A stretch of DNA of 64,000 nt from Beroe ovata (taxonomy: Eukaryota; Ctenophora; Nuda; Beroida; Beroidae): contig CAMPET010000032.1 of assembly GCA_946803715.1 (NCBI GenBank), positions 143,654 through 207,653 of the forward strand, in the 5' to 3' direction. Shown here one piece after another: positions 32,101-43,549 of the stretch. Under the pieces are notes generated by a model, which was not told the origin of the DNA, ran no database searches, and saw only the letters and a program-made list of their open reading frames with translations. Each line of letters begins with the position of its first letter. Positions within the stretch are counted from its first letter, which is position 1. A program made the position numbers and the translations under genes.

Positions 32101-35100
32101 CCCTGTCTTCGGATTCAGGTACAGGATCGGTCTCAGCACATGGGCCTCCGGTGCTTGCGGGTCTTGGGGGCCGGATGGGAGCTGATGAGAGCGGGTTTTG
32201 TGAGTAAATCGTGTAATTTAGCTTGGCAAATGGAAACGAAAAGCGAAGTTTCCCATGTATTATAGAACGATGGTACAGATACATTCTAAAACAAGAACAA
32301 CTTTGTGTGAGAGTTAAATAAGGGCACTTATACACAATGACGCGCTGAATAAAGCTATGTGGGACGTTGGTATTGTGTTCAATGTACGTAGCTCAGCTCA
32401 TTAATGAAACAAGAGGCGCAATGAATTCAAACTACAAGTGGGATCACAACACCACGTCATACACACCAATCATGATCAGTACTGCATTACATAACGCGCT
32501 GCACGTCACGCATATAAACGCGCTGTACGCAATAAATACTCCGTACTCACGTGAGGAACTGGCTCGACAACATAGCAAGACGCAGCGAGAACGGACGACT
32601 CTTTCCTTGGGATAACCTCCAGGAGACTGATCAGAGTCCTCTGGAACTTGTGTCGACAGTCCAGGTAGGTGAACCCACTGCTCATCTCACGAACCAAATT
32701 CTGGAGATTTGGGTCAATTAACTCAAATCTCCAAATTATGATTATTTTGTCAGCTGCATTCGGATCAACAAAAACTCAACCCTTCATAGTAGCTGCAGTA
32801 GTTGTGTGCAGGGCGCTAGTAAGCTGTACCTGTATAAAGGTTATCTCATGGGGCAGAAACTGTGTGGGGTTGTTACTCAGCAGTGTATCCAACCCGACCA
32901 CACCCACCACCTTGTCAGCATCGTTTTTGAGCGGGAGGACGAGGAATGCACCGTCCCTCTCCTCGTCCACCGCCCACCTGTCCATCGCCCACAGGTGGAC
33001 CTGGTTGTTGTTCCGGATCTGGTTGATGTACACTGCTTTGCCAGAACGTCTCACTTGGTTACTGCAAAGAGAGAGTGTAGCGGGTTTGTTCTCAAGATAT
33101 GATTCACGACAAGTATCACGTACAATAATCATCACGCACAATTATAATAAGCTACAAAAGTGACACAATGTTATACCTGATGCACTTCTGGTTAGCATAG
33201 AGAGTCCGGCCCAGGACGATACTCTGATCGTTGGCCGTACTGGCCACGTATTTCAACATGGTCTTATCCTCCTCATCCTCGTCTGCATCAGGGTCTATCT
33301 CGACTAGGGCAATGTACGCGTTTATCAGCCGTCCGTTACCATGGTGAGCAAAGTCCTGCGGAGAAGAGAGATGTCAGACATGGTGACGCTGTCATGATGA
33401 TACTGTCATGGTGACAGAACGTGTGTTGTCTGGACTTATAAATGCTCAGAAGAAGAGGAATTCTTTCTGAGATGCATACCTTTTCCAAGATGTCAAAGAA
33501 GCTCCTAAAATACAGAGAATGGTCTGATCCCGATATCTTGGGGAGCAGTTTCATTACTTCCAGCCATCTTCTCCTCTTACGTTCACGTTTCAAGTCCCAT
33601 CTTTGTGTCTAGATGAGACGTTTACTCCATGAGTTTCGACCACGTTTCAAAATGGAGGATAGCGTATCAAAGGAAATAACCATAGGCTGTGGTAATCACC
33701 TGAACGACAAGCTGGACAAAATCGAGGAGTCTATCCATGTAATCATCGCTGTCAAGAACTGCGTGGAATGTCTTACAGAGTGCTAGGAAATCCTCCCTCA
33801 ATAGATTCTGCTTCTCAACAGCCTCTATAGCCTTGCAGATCTGTTTTGCTGCGAAGTGTATCAAGTCAATAGAATCGAATGCAAAAAAGGTCCAATAAAG
33901 AATCAGCGGAATTCGGAAACTCACACATTTCGATGTTATACGATTTTGTTGAATTTTTCTGCCACTGTGACAAAACAGACAGAATCTCAGTCTTATCGAG
34001 GTATCCGAACTTATCAACATCCCACTCATCAAACAGATCATTGATCCTGCGGTTATGTATGGCATTACAACGGTAACTACAAGCAGTAACCATCCCAGTA
34101 ACGGTAACTAACATCTTAGTAACAACAGCCAGTAACCAATAACGATGCCAGTATCGGTAACTACAGTATTAACTTCAGGCAGTGACGATGCCAGTAACGT
34201 GGCTGGTGGCAACAAATCATGACCTGCCCCCAGCCCCTAGCTCAACCACTGCTGCAGGACTCCTCACTTGATCATCATGGTGTGTAGTTTAGCAGCAAGT
34301 TTCTCTTCCAGTTGTCTGGACTGTCGTTGTTGTGGTGTCTCCTGGAAACTGTCCTCCAAAAACTCGGACAACGCAGTCAGTGCTCGCCTGTGGAAAGGGA
34401 GGAGGGGTGATGTGTGATACATTGGAGTGAAACTGATGAGTAGAGCATCGGATATTATGCTGAGTCAGATTATATCTGCATCATCACCGATTAGCAGTAA
34501 ACGCGTTCTTCAAACTCGAAAAACGGTACTCCTCAATCGAAGTGAACTGCTTACAGAACTTTCACCATATTGTATATGTCACAGCAATGGGACTCGGCAG
34601 TGGGACTCACGGGTGGGGATCTTCTCCCAGCAGCTTCTCCGTAACGAAGAGGAACTGGTCTATGTTGATACGCGGGTCTATTTCTGGGGGTCTCGGTTGT
34701 GTGAGGTCGGAGGGGTACTCCTCAGCCAGGATTTCAACATCGTGTTTCAAAACCAGCTCGTCTTCTTCTTCCTCTCCTTCGTCATCTAGAATGTGTTGGG
34801 GTAGGAAAGGGTGTGTGCATGGAGAGTTGGATATAATAGGGGTGGGGTACAGGAGTGCGGCTTGGCCCATGGGGTTGAGGGCGTGTAGCAATATAGCAGG
34901 GGTGGAAAAAGGAAAAGTGGGGATTGAAGATGGTATCGTTAAATTTTTGAATGAACAGTTTCATCTTACTCATAGCTCCTGCATCTTCGAGCTGTCTACT
35001 AGAGTCAGTTCTTCCCTCAGAATTACTGGTCAGTGATGCTAGTGATTTGGGAAGTGCACTTGATGACGACGAGGCCACAGCCGATGGGTCGTTTGATGAG

Positions 35101-38100
35101 TTCAAATCAGTAGTGGAAGATTTCATGACATCAGTTACTGATGATTTAATATCAGTTGCTGACTTGGATTCGTTGGATATAGAGGTGGTTGAATGAATTG
35201 GTGATGTGAACAGTGGAAGGCCAGGCTCTACTGTGAGTTCTGATTCGACTTCTTCTTCTGGAAATGAAATATGACATTGACAATGTGTGAATGAAGTTGT
35301 AGGTGTTTGGGCTCCGCATTTCTTTTTGGAAACAGAAATGTGATGACTATAACCATGTGTTTACCTTCTTCGTCAGCAGGTGGTTTGGTCTCTTCCACAA
35401 CATCTTCTAACTCCTGAATATAACAGTGATGAGGGACCTTGGGGAAAATTCAACATGAAGCAGCATTAAGCATTATAACATGTATAAGATGTATAAGCAT
35501 CCTTGATAACGTGAGTTTGCTGTCAAGGTTCAATTCATAACTACGAAAGCATGTACGCGCGGCGCGCTAAAATCATANTGAATTTTTCTGCCACTGTGAC
35601 AAAACAGACAGGATCTCTGTCTTATCGAGATATCCGAACTTATCAACGTCCCATTCATCAAACAGATCATTGATCCTGCGGTTAAGTATGGCATTACGAC
35701 AGTGATTACAAGCAGTAACCATCCCAGTAACGGTAACTACAGGCAGTGACGATGTCAGTAACGTGGCAACACATGATCTCCTGCCCCTCAGTCCCTAGCT
35801 CAACCACTGTTGCAGGATTTACTCACTTGATCATCATGGTGTGTAGTTTAGCAGCAAGTTTCTCTTCCAGTTGTCTGGACTGTCGTTGTTGTGGTGTCTC
35901 CTGGAAACTGTCCTCCAAAAACTCGGACAACGCAGTCAGTGCTCGTCTGTGGAAGGGGGGGGGGTGATTTGTCTTACATTGGAGTCTTACATCATCGAAC
36001 CGACGAACGGCAGTAAATGAGTTCTTCAAACTCGAAAAACGGTACTCCTCAATCAAAGTGAACTGCTCACAGAAATGTCACTATATGTCACAGCAGTGGG
36101 ACTCAGCAATGGGACTCACGGGTGGGGATCTTCTCCCAGCAGCTTCTCCGTAACAAAGAGGAACTGGTCTATGTTGATACGCGGGTCTATCTCTGGGGGT
36201 CTCGGTTGTGTGAGGTCGGAGGGGTATTCCTCAGCCAGGATTTCAACATCGTGTTTCAAAACCAGCTCGTCTTCTTCTACCTCTTCCTCGTCATCTATAT
36301 AGGAGTGTGTTGGGGGTGAGGAAAGGGTGTGTGCATGGAGAGTGGGACATGATAGGGGTGGGGTACAGGAGTGCGGCTTGGCCCATTGGGTTGAGGGTGT
36401 GTAGCAATATAGCAGGGATGGAAAATGGATTGAAGATGGTGTGAATCGTTAAATGTTTGAATGAACAGTTTTATCTTACTCATAGCTCCTGCCTCTTCGA
36501 GCTGTCTACTAGAGTCAGTTCTTCCCTCAGAATTACTGGTCAGTGATGCTAGTGATTTGGGAAGTGCACTTGATGACGACGAGGCCACAGCCGATTGGTC
36601 GTTCAAATCAGTAGTGGAAGATTTCATGACATCAGTTACTGATGATTTTATATCAGTTGCTGACTTGGATTCGTTGGATATAGAGGTGGTTGAATGAATT
36701 GGTGATGTGAACATTGGAAGGCCAGGCTCGACTGTGAGTTCTGGCTCTACTTCTTCTTCTGGAAATGAAATATGACATTGACAATGTGTGAATGAAGTTT
36801 GTGTAGGTGTTTGGGCTCTGCAATACTTTTTGGAAACAGAAATGTGATGACTATAACAATATCCAGTGTTTACCTTCTTCGTCTGCAGGTGGTTTGGTTT
36901 CTTCCACAACATCTTCTAACTCCTGAATATAACAGTGATGAGGGACTTTCGGGAAAATTCAATGATATCGTGAGTTTGCTGTCAAGGTTCAATTCATAAC
37001 TACGAAAGCATGTACGCGCGGCGCGCTAAAATCATACTCACTTTTATAAACAGCACTTTCTGCATGCTCAAAATTATCAAAAACGAGTGATAGAGGTATC
37101 GATCTTCTAGCAAAGTCGAACCGAAACAAGTTAAAACGAATTCGACCTGTGCTCATAGACATGTATGTACCTGTAAGGGTGCAGGAGTCTCTGCCTCCTT
37201 TTCCATGGGCACAGAAAGGGAGGTACTGCAGAAGACAGTGGTTATGATACTAGGCGCAGGTGTGGGGGAGTATACTGTATCCTTGTCAGACCCTAAACAA
37301 AAGTAGGGGTGGTGTCAAGGTGGTGGTGTCAGGGGTCAGGGGGATGGTGTGAAGCTCACGGTCAAGATCACACTGCGAATGCATTTTATCGCTCAGATTG
37401 AATTGATACTAGAATAACTTGGACAAGTATCATTTCAGGCACCCTAATTAGACACAGCTAAATCAACCGTGATATACAATGATCACTGTCATAGTAGAAT
37501 GTGACAGAATTCGTCACATTCATGTAACTCACAGTCAAGGGGATTTGAAATGTATTTCTTCATGTTAACTGGGAGTGATGTGTAGAACTCTTTGATGAGG
37601 CTCAGTATATGGGAACGACACAGTGAGTCAGACTGTGGGTGGGGGGAGGAAGTTTAGAGTACTGTAGGTATTGTGTAAGTAGATATCGATTATAGGTATT
37701 GGGTTATGATTTAGTACAACAAAAACAATCAAATATTTCAGGGTATATCTGTTATTTTGGGCAATGTTACCTTCTCTTTGTCAATTGCACGGAATAGTGA
37801 GGTCAGCGATGACCTGCAATAGAAAAGGTGAGACAAGGTGAGTCGAGGTGAGACGAGGTGAGTCGAGGTGAGAGTGGGATAATGAATTGGGATGGGAAGA
37901 TAGATTCAAAACCGTGAGCAGGTAAACTGTGCTCAATCCAACATACAGCTTCGTATGATAGTTAGCATTGCATGCGGTACTGTGATAGACACAATTTGAA
38001 ACGTTACACTCATGTATTTTAGTATCATGTAACAGATGGGAAATGTCACCGATACCAGTGATTCATAGTGTGCACAATTCACATTTTAAACTCGCACATT

Positions 38101-40922
38101 CATCAATCCAGTGCATGCCATAAGTTTCAAGGAATGTAGCAGCTGAAGATACATGAATAAAAGTTGTCTTAATTTGAGCTAATTAAGTTTGATAAATAAG
38201 TTTGGTTTGATAAGTTTGTTTGTGACATGACATGAACATGAACATTGAAAAATTATGCCATATACAATGTACATTTGGCAAAACATGGGTCAGGTTAAAA
38301 TACATGAGTCACGTGATAAAACTAACTGGAGTTTCTGTCGCTGATCTCCAACAGGCACCGCCTTGGCACACGAGTCAATGTGCTCCAGAAGTGCGTTGAA
38401 TGCACCGATCGGCCATCCCTCAACTAACTCCATTACATATCGAGAGTACATGGCACATGTTATAGCGTCCTTCCGGTCTTCTGGTACAATGGGACACGTG
38501 TACTTACACACTGAAACAGTCATGGGTAATAGATAGTGTTATCACATAACTCCTATACAGTGTACAATATGCACACTATACATGGTAAACTTGCACACTG
38601 CACATTGCACAATGTACAAATATACCACTAAATTCTTATCAAAGATTATCATTCCTGCTTTTCTTTGCTACATTGTCATTTAACAAGCAGTATAGCGTTA
38701 CCAAGACCATAGTGATCTAGATCAACTACCATCCCCATGAGAAAGAAACAAAGTCCATTCAAAGATTGCTGGCTCCAAAAAAGAAAGAGACGTTTTCATG
38801 TCCTTTGTAGTTTGAAATGCGAAACATGCAGGACATGTATGATTTTAGTAAGGATGCATTTGAAATGAAGCATGAAAATGATTATACATAATTTGTAAAC
38901 AATTCAGTTGACGTTACGAACATGTTTATTGTAAACATGTTTATTAATCAACATTGTGTTCATATTGCAAGCTCTATGAGGGTTTTCCATTACATTGTGA
39001 GGTGACTGAGAGGGTGTAATACCGGTGTATGCATAATGTAGCTGTCTGCTATAGCTCAAGCAACACACGAGGGCTCAGTGATTAATTGGAAATATCCCCT
39101 GAGAAGATAAATAGCAAGTGCACAGAAAGCGTGACTTGCATGCTAAGACGCTATGTTACCTGTGAAGCTGCAACTCTCCTACTGCAGGCTACTGGGAGTA
39201 ACACAGTGAGAATCACATCGCAAGTGACAAGTGACAACATACAATGTGACATGTCAAAACAAACAGTTGGAAAAGTGATAACTAATACCAACTGATTGAC
39301 AACAAACTAATTGACAAGTGACAACTATAACAGAGCGACAAATGTCAACATACAGAGTGTTAATCAACTAAGTGATAATAAAAAACCAACAGAGTGAGAA
39401 TACAGCGTTGGGGTGAGGGTACAGCACAATGAGAATATCATACACTGGTAAATTAGAGTACCTACAAACTGATATTTTATGGAGTTATCTAATGGACCAG
39501 CCTTCAATTTGCCATTTGTAATATTTCCTTCAATTCTTATGTGAGTGCATTCTAATGCCTCACCACAATAGTTGTCTCACGTGCATATTATATGCTTCAG
39601 ATGAGAGTTGACACATGATATCTTCTGCTGATACCACAAGATGAAACAAATAAGGATAATGGGATGTACTTACCACTTTGAATTTCTTCATTGAATTTGG
39701 GAACCTTTTCCTCTGTGAAGGACCTCAAAGCTCGCTGGATCTGAAATGGGAAAAGGTCACTGAAATAGAAAAGAAAAATTAATCTTAATTAATAGGTATA
39801 GTAAGTGAGACTTGATCATGATATCTGATATATTTCCAACTCATCAAGGCTGTATAGTGTATAGTGCATAAGAGGGCAATCATAGCAGCACTTTACACAG
39901 TAGAGTAGTCTCTGTCAGTTGTCCAATAAACAATGTGTAATTTGGCAGTCAACTTCGGTTTTCAATTCAAACCTTGTACTGTGGAATGGTTTCATCCCCA
40001 AAGCTCCAGGCCTCGAATGTGAGTGCCACAAGTTTCAATCTCCTTTCAGCTTCCTCTGGCACAAGTGCCTCCTTACACTGTCGCTCATATCTTCTCTTTC
40101 TGGCTTCTGATGTTATTTTTGCAGCTGGACTAAGTCTTAAATTTGATACAAGCTGGCGCAACTCTGATTGTACCTGAACAACAACAATTGAATATCTTAT
40201 CAACATATATCATACAGTTATCACAAATAATAGTAATCATAGGTAGGTATACCTACATATTATATGTATGATAATCTCATTACCTCACTTAGTCCCTTCA
40301 AATATGGAGAATTGTCAATAGTCTGGTTGAAACGAGGATTATGTCTCATCAAATGCTGGGCCAAGTAATTGATGGGATTGAATTTCTCTTCATCAGGTAA
40401 TTCCCCAACCTTGATAAAACAAAATGTCATGGATCTATCAGTTTTTTGTACAAAATTTAAAACAAGTTACTTACATTTCGATAGATACTCATCGCTTATT
40501 TAATATACCTTGACCAATAGAGATTCCAATCCAAGAACAAGTGATGGCAAACATTTTTCAACAAGATACACACGTAGTTCTTCAGTATTACCTAAATTGG
40601 GACCAGGTATAGAAAGCTTCATCCAGTTTTATATGGTATACACTCAAAATTGACTTTTCAACTGACCTATGTTCTGTAACCAATCCTTGGTCAACACATC
40701 TAGTGGAATCTTCTTGTTTCTTTTATATTCTACGTGTCTAGTACTCTTAGCAGTGGATCTTTTCTCTTCAATTTTTTTCCTGATTCTATCATTTATGTTT
40801 TTTTCATTGAGCCTTCTCCATCGCCTCACAGCAATAACGTGATTTGGGAGAATCCTTGAAGGTGACAGGGCTGAGAGTAATTCAGCTCCTGGACTCTCAT
40901 GTTGATCTGTAATTGCAGCCAT
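29133..40922 (-). CDS. EFCAB5: EFCAB5-like EF-hand/GAF ciliary protein, with an assembly-duplicated segment
   Basis: The N-terminal block KFNPINYLAQHLMRHNPRFN (exon 3) and the domain order match EFCAB5. Exons: 40922-40667, 40591-40509, 40409-40284, 40173-39973, 39740-39674, 38510-38327, 37813-37771, 37632-37533, 37292-37171, then 35413-35365, 35257-34970, 34785-34611, 34387-34268, 34046-33925, and on through 33848-33700, 33608-33480, 33355-33177, 33061-32830, 32700-32551, 32181-31988, 30719-30557, 30408-30324, 30129-30030, 29911-29785, 29648-29552, 29455-29350 and 29229-29133. Using one copy of the duplicated block gives exactly 1248 codons. An EF-hand (DVDKFGYLDKTE) is followed by a GAF-like domain (AVYINQIRNNNQVHLWAMDR, VGVVGLDTL) and a C-terminal helical region with EIKSYKEPPPVIATV, reminiscent of the dynein heavy-chain stalk. 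Function is poorly known; expression elsewhere is ciliary or testicular. Confidence 0.75.
33950..37036. repeat. Near-identical tandem block across a single N (probable haplotype duplication)
   Basis: 33950-35577 and 35579-37036 carry the same five EFCAB5 exons and introns in the same order, separated by one N at 35578. The copies differ by substitutions and small indels, including 9 bases in an exon (288 versus 279). The right copy stops inside the EF-hand exon exactly at the N. The left copy stops at AAAATCATA, where the right copy reads on into unique sequence. This is what two overlapping contigs from different alleles would look like. Confidence 0.85.
37838..37875. repeat. GAGGTGAG(A/T)C short tandem array
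   Basis: Four to five copies of a 10-base GAGGTGAGWC unit lie in an EFCAB5 intron. Each unit contains a GTGAG splice-donor-like core. Confidence 0.7.
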
Positions 40923-42424
40923 AGACCTATCATAAGTTAATCAGAAATGTTCTGGAAATCTTTTTTCTATTAAAGATATACCCTTGTGAGAATACTATTG
41001 CATCCAAGAAATTTATTCTCAAACAAAGCACTTCACAGTAAATTGCATCAACAATCTAGCATGAAGTTTCACCAAACAAAGGTCGTCACATTGAATTGAT
41101 TTGAATAATGCCACATGAATCCACTCTTAAATACACTCTGAAATAAAACTCCATAAAAACTCCATAAAACTTCACTTGCAAGTAAACCAGTCTGAGTACC
41201 AAGAATAAAATTTTTGAGAGGTCTTGATGAGTGCATATTATGAATATCCAGTGATGAGCACAGAAGAAAGAAACTCAAGAGCAGGGTATCCCGTTTAAAA
41301 CAATGCACAGTGCTTTATACAAAAGTCACAACTTATCAACTGACAGTTTAAATCAATGAGGTTCAATTTATTTAAACATGATTGTACCTTGAATAATAAC
41401 ATATTATAAATTCAAACATTCCAACATCACAAAATAACCAATTTTACAACATAAGTACAAAGTAACAATATCACAATGATTAATACAAGGAAAATGCAAT
41501 TATATCCAGTGCTGAAAGGCACTAATACCAGTATGCAAAAATTGCACTGTTTTCTTTCGATAAGATTGTTTTGAGAATCTGTAAAATTGGATTACACTAT
41601 ACCTTCGGCCTTCGCTGGAATTTTGATTTTGGGGCGCCGGCGATGAAAAAAATTTGTTGTTTGTCAATTGATGATAGACCCTGCCAAGAATTTCGTTTCG
41701 CGTGCGGCGTTGGCTGTCAAGAATTTCATTGCGCGCGCGCCGCAAATTTTTCTCGCTGGCGCTCGCCACTTCGCGGCCAGTATCAGTGGTCTGGCATCGC
41801 TTGACAAGGAAAACTTTGCAAAGAATTCATTGGCGCGTGTATGGTTCAATGCGTCGGCGCGCGGCGCGCCTCAGACAATATGATAACTTTAACTGACGTC
41901 GTAAGGCCGCGCGCGTTGTTTGCGCCAAGCATGGATTCTCGCAGCTTTCGCGCCCTCCATATAAGCTTACCTGACCTTCGTGGCAACAACAAGTAACTGA
42001 GGAATGGCGAATTGGTGGGCACTCATGTACTTAAGGGTATTCATTTATGTCATGCATCCGTATATTCATCAATATTCATGTGAACCAGTCACTGACATCG
42101 TGACATGGAGGTTAGAGCTGCGTGTACAGATACAAGGATACAAATGAAATACAAGAATACATAAGGAATGAACAGAAATGATCGAATAAAATGCATTCTA
42201 GGACAATTTAGCACATCAAATTACCATGCAATAACATGCTTCTACTTAGTGCAATACAATCATAATTCAACATATTTTTGACAAATTAATCTGATATGTG
42301 ATAACTTATGGTACAGTATAATATGATACACTTATATAATACAACGAATTCCGCCTCAGGAGAGGAGAAAGGTATACGACTGCTATAGTCAATACATAAA
42401 CTGAGCTGGTACAATAATGGAATC
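40923..42424. other. Spacer between EFCAB5 start and OSCP1 stop, containing a CG-rich repeat
   Basis: AT-rich sequence with a CG-rich insertion at about 41590-41960 (see the repeat entry). No gene supported. Confidence 0.6.
41590..41960. repeat. Dispersed CG-rich repeat, related copy at 46480-46635
   Basis: Shared segments include ATAGACCCTG(C/T)C(A/G)AGAATTTCGTTT, then a GCGCGCG-rich core, and ATCAGTGGTCT(G/A)GCATCGC followed by GACAA. The copy at 46480-46635 keeps the order. The CG content stands out from the AT-rich surroundings. It is probably a non-autonomous mobile element. Confidence 0.65.
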
Positions 42425-43549
42425 TTATTCTCCGTCGGAATCTAGTCCATCCATCAAAGAAAGCAAGTCATCGCCTTTCGACATATTTGCCCCTGTATTT
42501 ACATTTAATTCCCCAAAGTCGCTAGCAATGTTGAGGAGTGTGTCCTGGTTTGTGCGCCTCACATCTATCTTTATACAGCCACTCTGTGTTCTGGTTACAG
42601 GGGCAGCTGAAGCTTCCTTAGCTGGCTCCATATCGAAGTAGGAATCGTTAAACAAATCTATTTTGAGAGTGCTACTCGGTGGCGGCTGACTAGCTCCAAG
42701 GAGATTTGCCAGGAGTGATAGTTCTCCCTCACTCTCACTCTCGATTTTCGTAATGGGCTGCTTGGCAGGCGCTGCAACGGAACTAGCTGGTTTAGATGAT
42801 GATGAGTAAACATTAAGTCCTAGATTGGTAGCCCTCACTCCATCCAGTGTCAATGATGGTATCTTGTTGAATGATTGGTAAGACCCCAGGCATTGAAATG
42901 TGTTGGTTGCAGTGGGCTCAGAGTGTATCCTTATAGCTCCTGGAACCTCTATACCCAGTGGAACATAGCCGGCCAGGGGAATGATGAACCTACCCTTGTC
43001 ATTCTGCACGCCATCCTTCAGAAATATAGAGACTCTGACGTGTTGATCCTGGAAGTAAGAGAGTAGCGTGGATCGGAGCAGCTGGAACTGGCCAGGTGTT
43101 AATTGAGAGTATCGGTTTACAAACTGTTTGAAGAGAGACACAGTCCGACCATGTAGTTCAGTGTCACACTCACTGTACTTTATTACAGCATCGATGTGAT
43201 TCAGTGTTGTAAATAGTATCTCCTGGGGTCTTTGACACAGTGATATTTGGTATTTGACAGCCATTGTCATCAAATCAAACAGCTTGTCCATACTGTTTGT
43301 ATTGAGTCGCATGATTGATGAGTGGGCAAGCCTATCAAACACTGCTCTCATTGCACGTCTACTGTAGATCACCTGGTTTTTAAACAACTCCTCCACGAAG
43401 GAAGGGGCAATCATGGTTTTGATTATGTCATTGATGACCTTGGTACACTTTTCACCAGAAATCTTTTGTGCTTGAAGCCTTTGGTCCAGGATATATAACA
43501 TTTCGCCACCCAGATTGAAGAAAAGAAGAGGCATCGTCTTCAAAGACAT
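42425..43549 (-). CDS. OSCP1: OSCP1 (NOR1/oxidored-nitro domain protein), intronless
   Basis: A single open frame of 374 residues matches OSCP1 from its first residues: MSLKTMPLLFFNLGGEMLYI, then YILDQRL, FVEELFKNQVIYSRRAMRAV and RLAHSSIMRLNTNSMDKLFD. Human OSCP1 has about 389 residues, so this is full length. OSCP1 was named for modulating organic solute transport, is found widely in ciliated organisms and is linked to cilia. The C-terminal half is less conserved, Ser-rich, and ends in an acidic tail (MDGLDSDGE). Unlike all its neighbours except the GPCR's main exon, it has no introns. It is the third minus-strand gene with a likely ciliary role in this half of the window. Confidence 0.93.
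   Translation of the reverse strand: MSLKTMPLLFFNLGGEMLYILDQRLQAQKISGEKCTKVINDIIKTMIAPSFVEELFKNQVIYSRRAMRAVFDRLAHSSIMRLNTNSMDKLFDLMTMAVKYQISLCQRPQEILFTTLNHIDAVIKYSECDTELHGRTVSLFKQFVNRYSQLTPGQFQLLRSTLLSYFQDQHVRVSIFLKDGVQNDKGRFIIPLAGYVPLGIEVPGAIRIHSEPTATNTFQCLGSYQSFNKIPSLTLDGVRATNLGLNVYSSSSKPASSVAAPAKQPITKIESESEGELSLLANLLGASQPPPSSTLKIDLFNDSYFDMEPAKEASAAPVTRTQSGCIKIDVRRTNQDTLLNIASDFGELNVNTGANMSKGDDLLSLMDGLDSDGE

Noticed and set aside
35579-37036. Genuine tandem duplication of EFCAB5 exons
   Set aside because: One copy is truncated at a single N inside an exon, and only the one-copy model keeps frame, so an assembly artefact is more likely.
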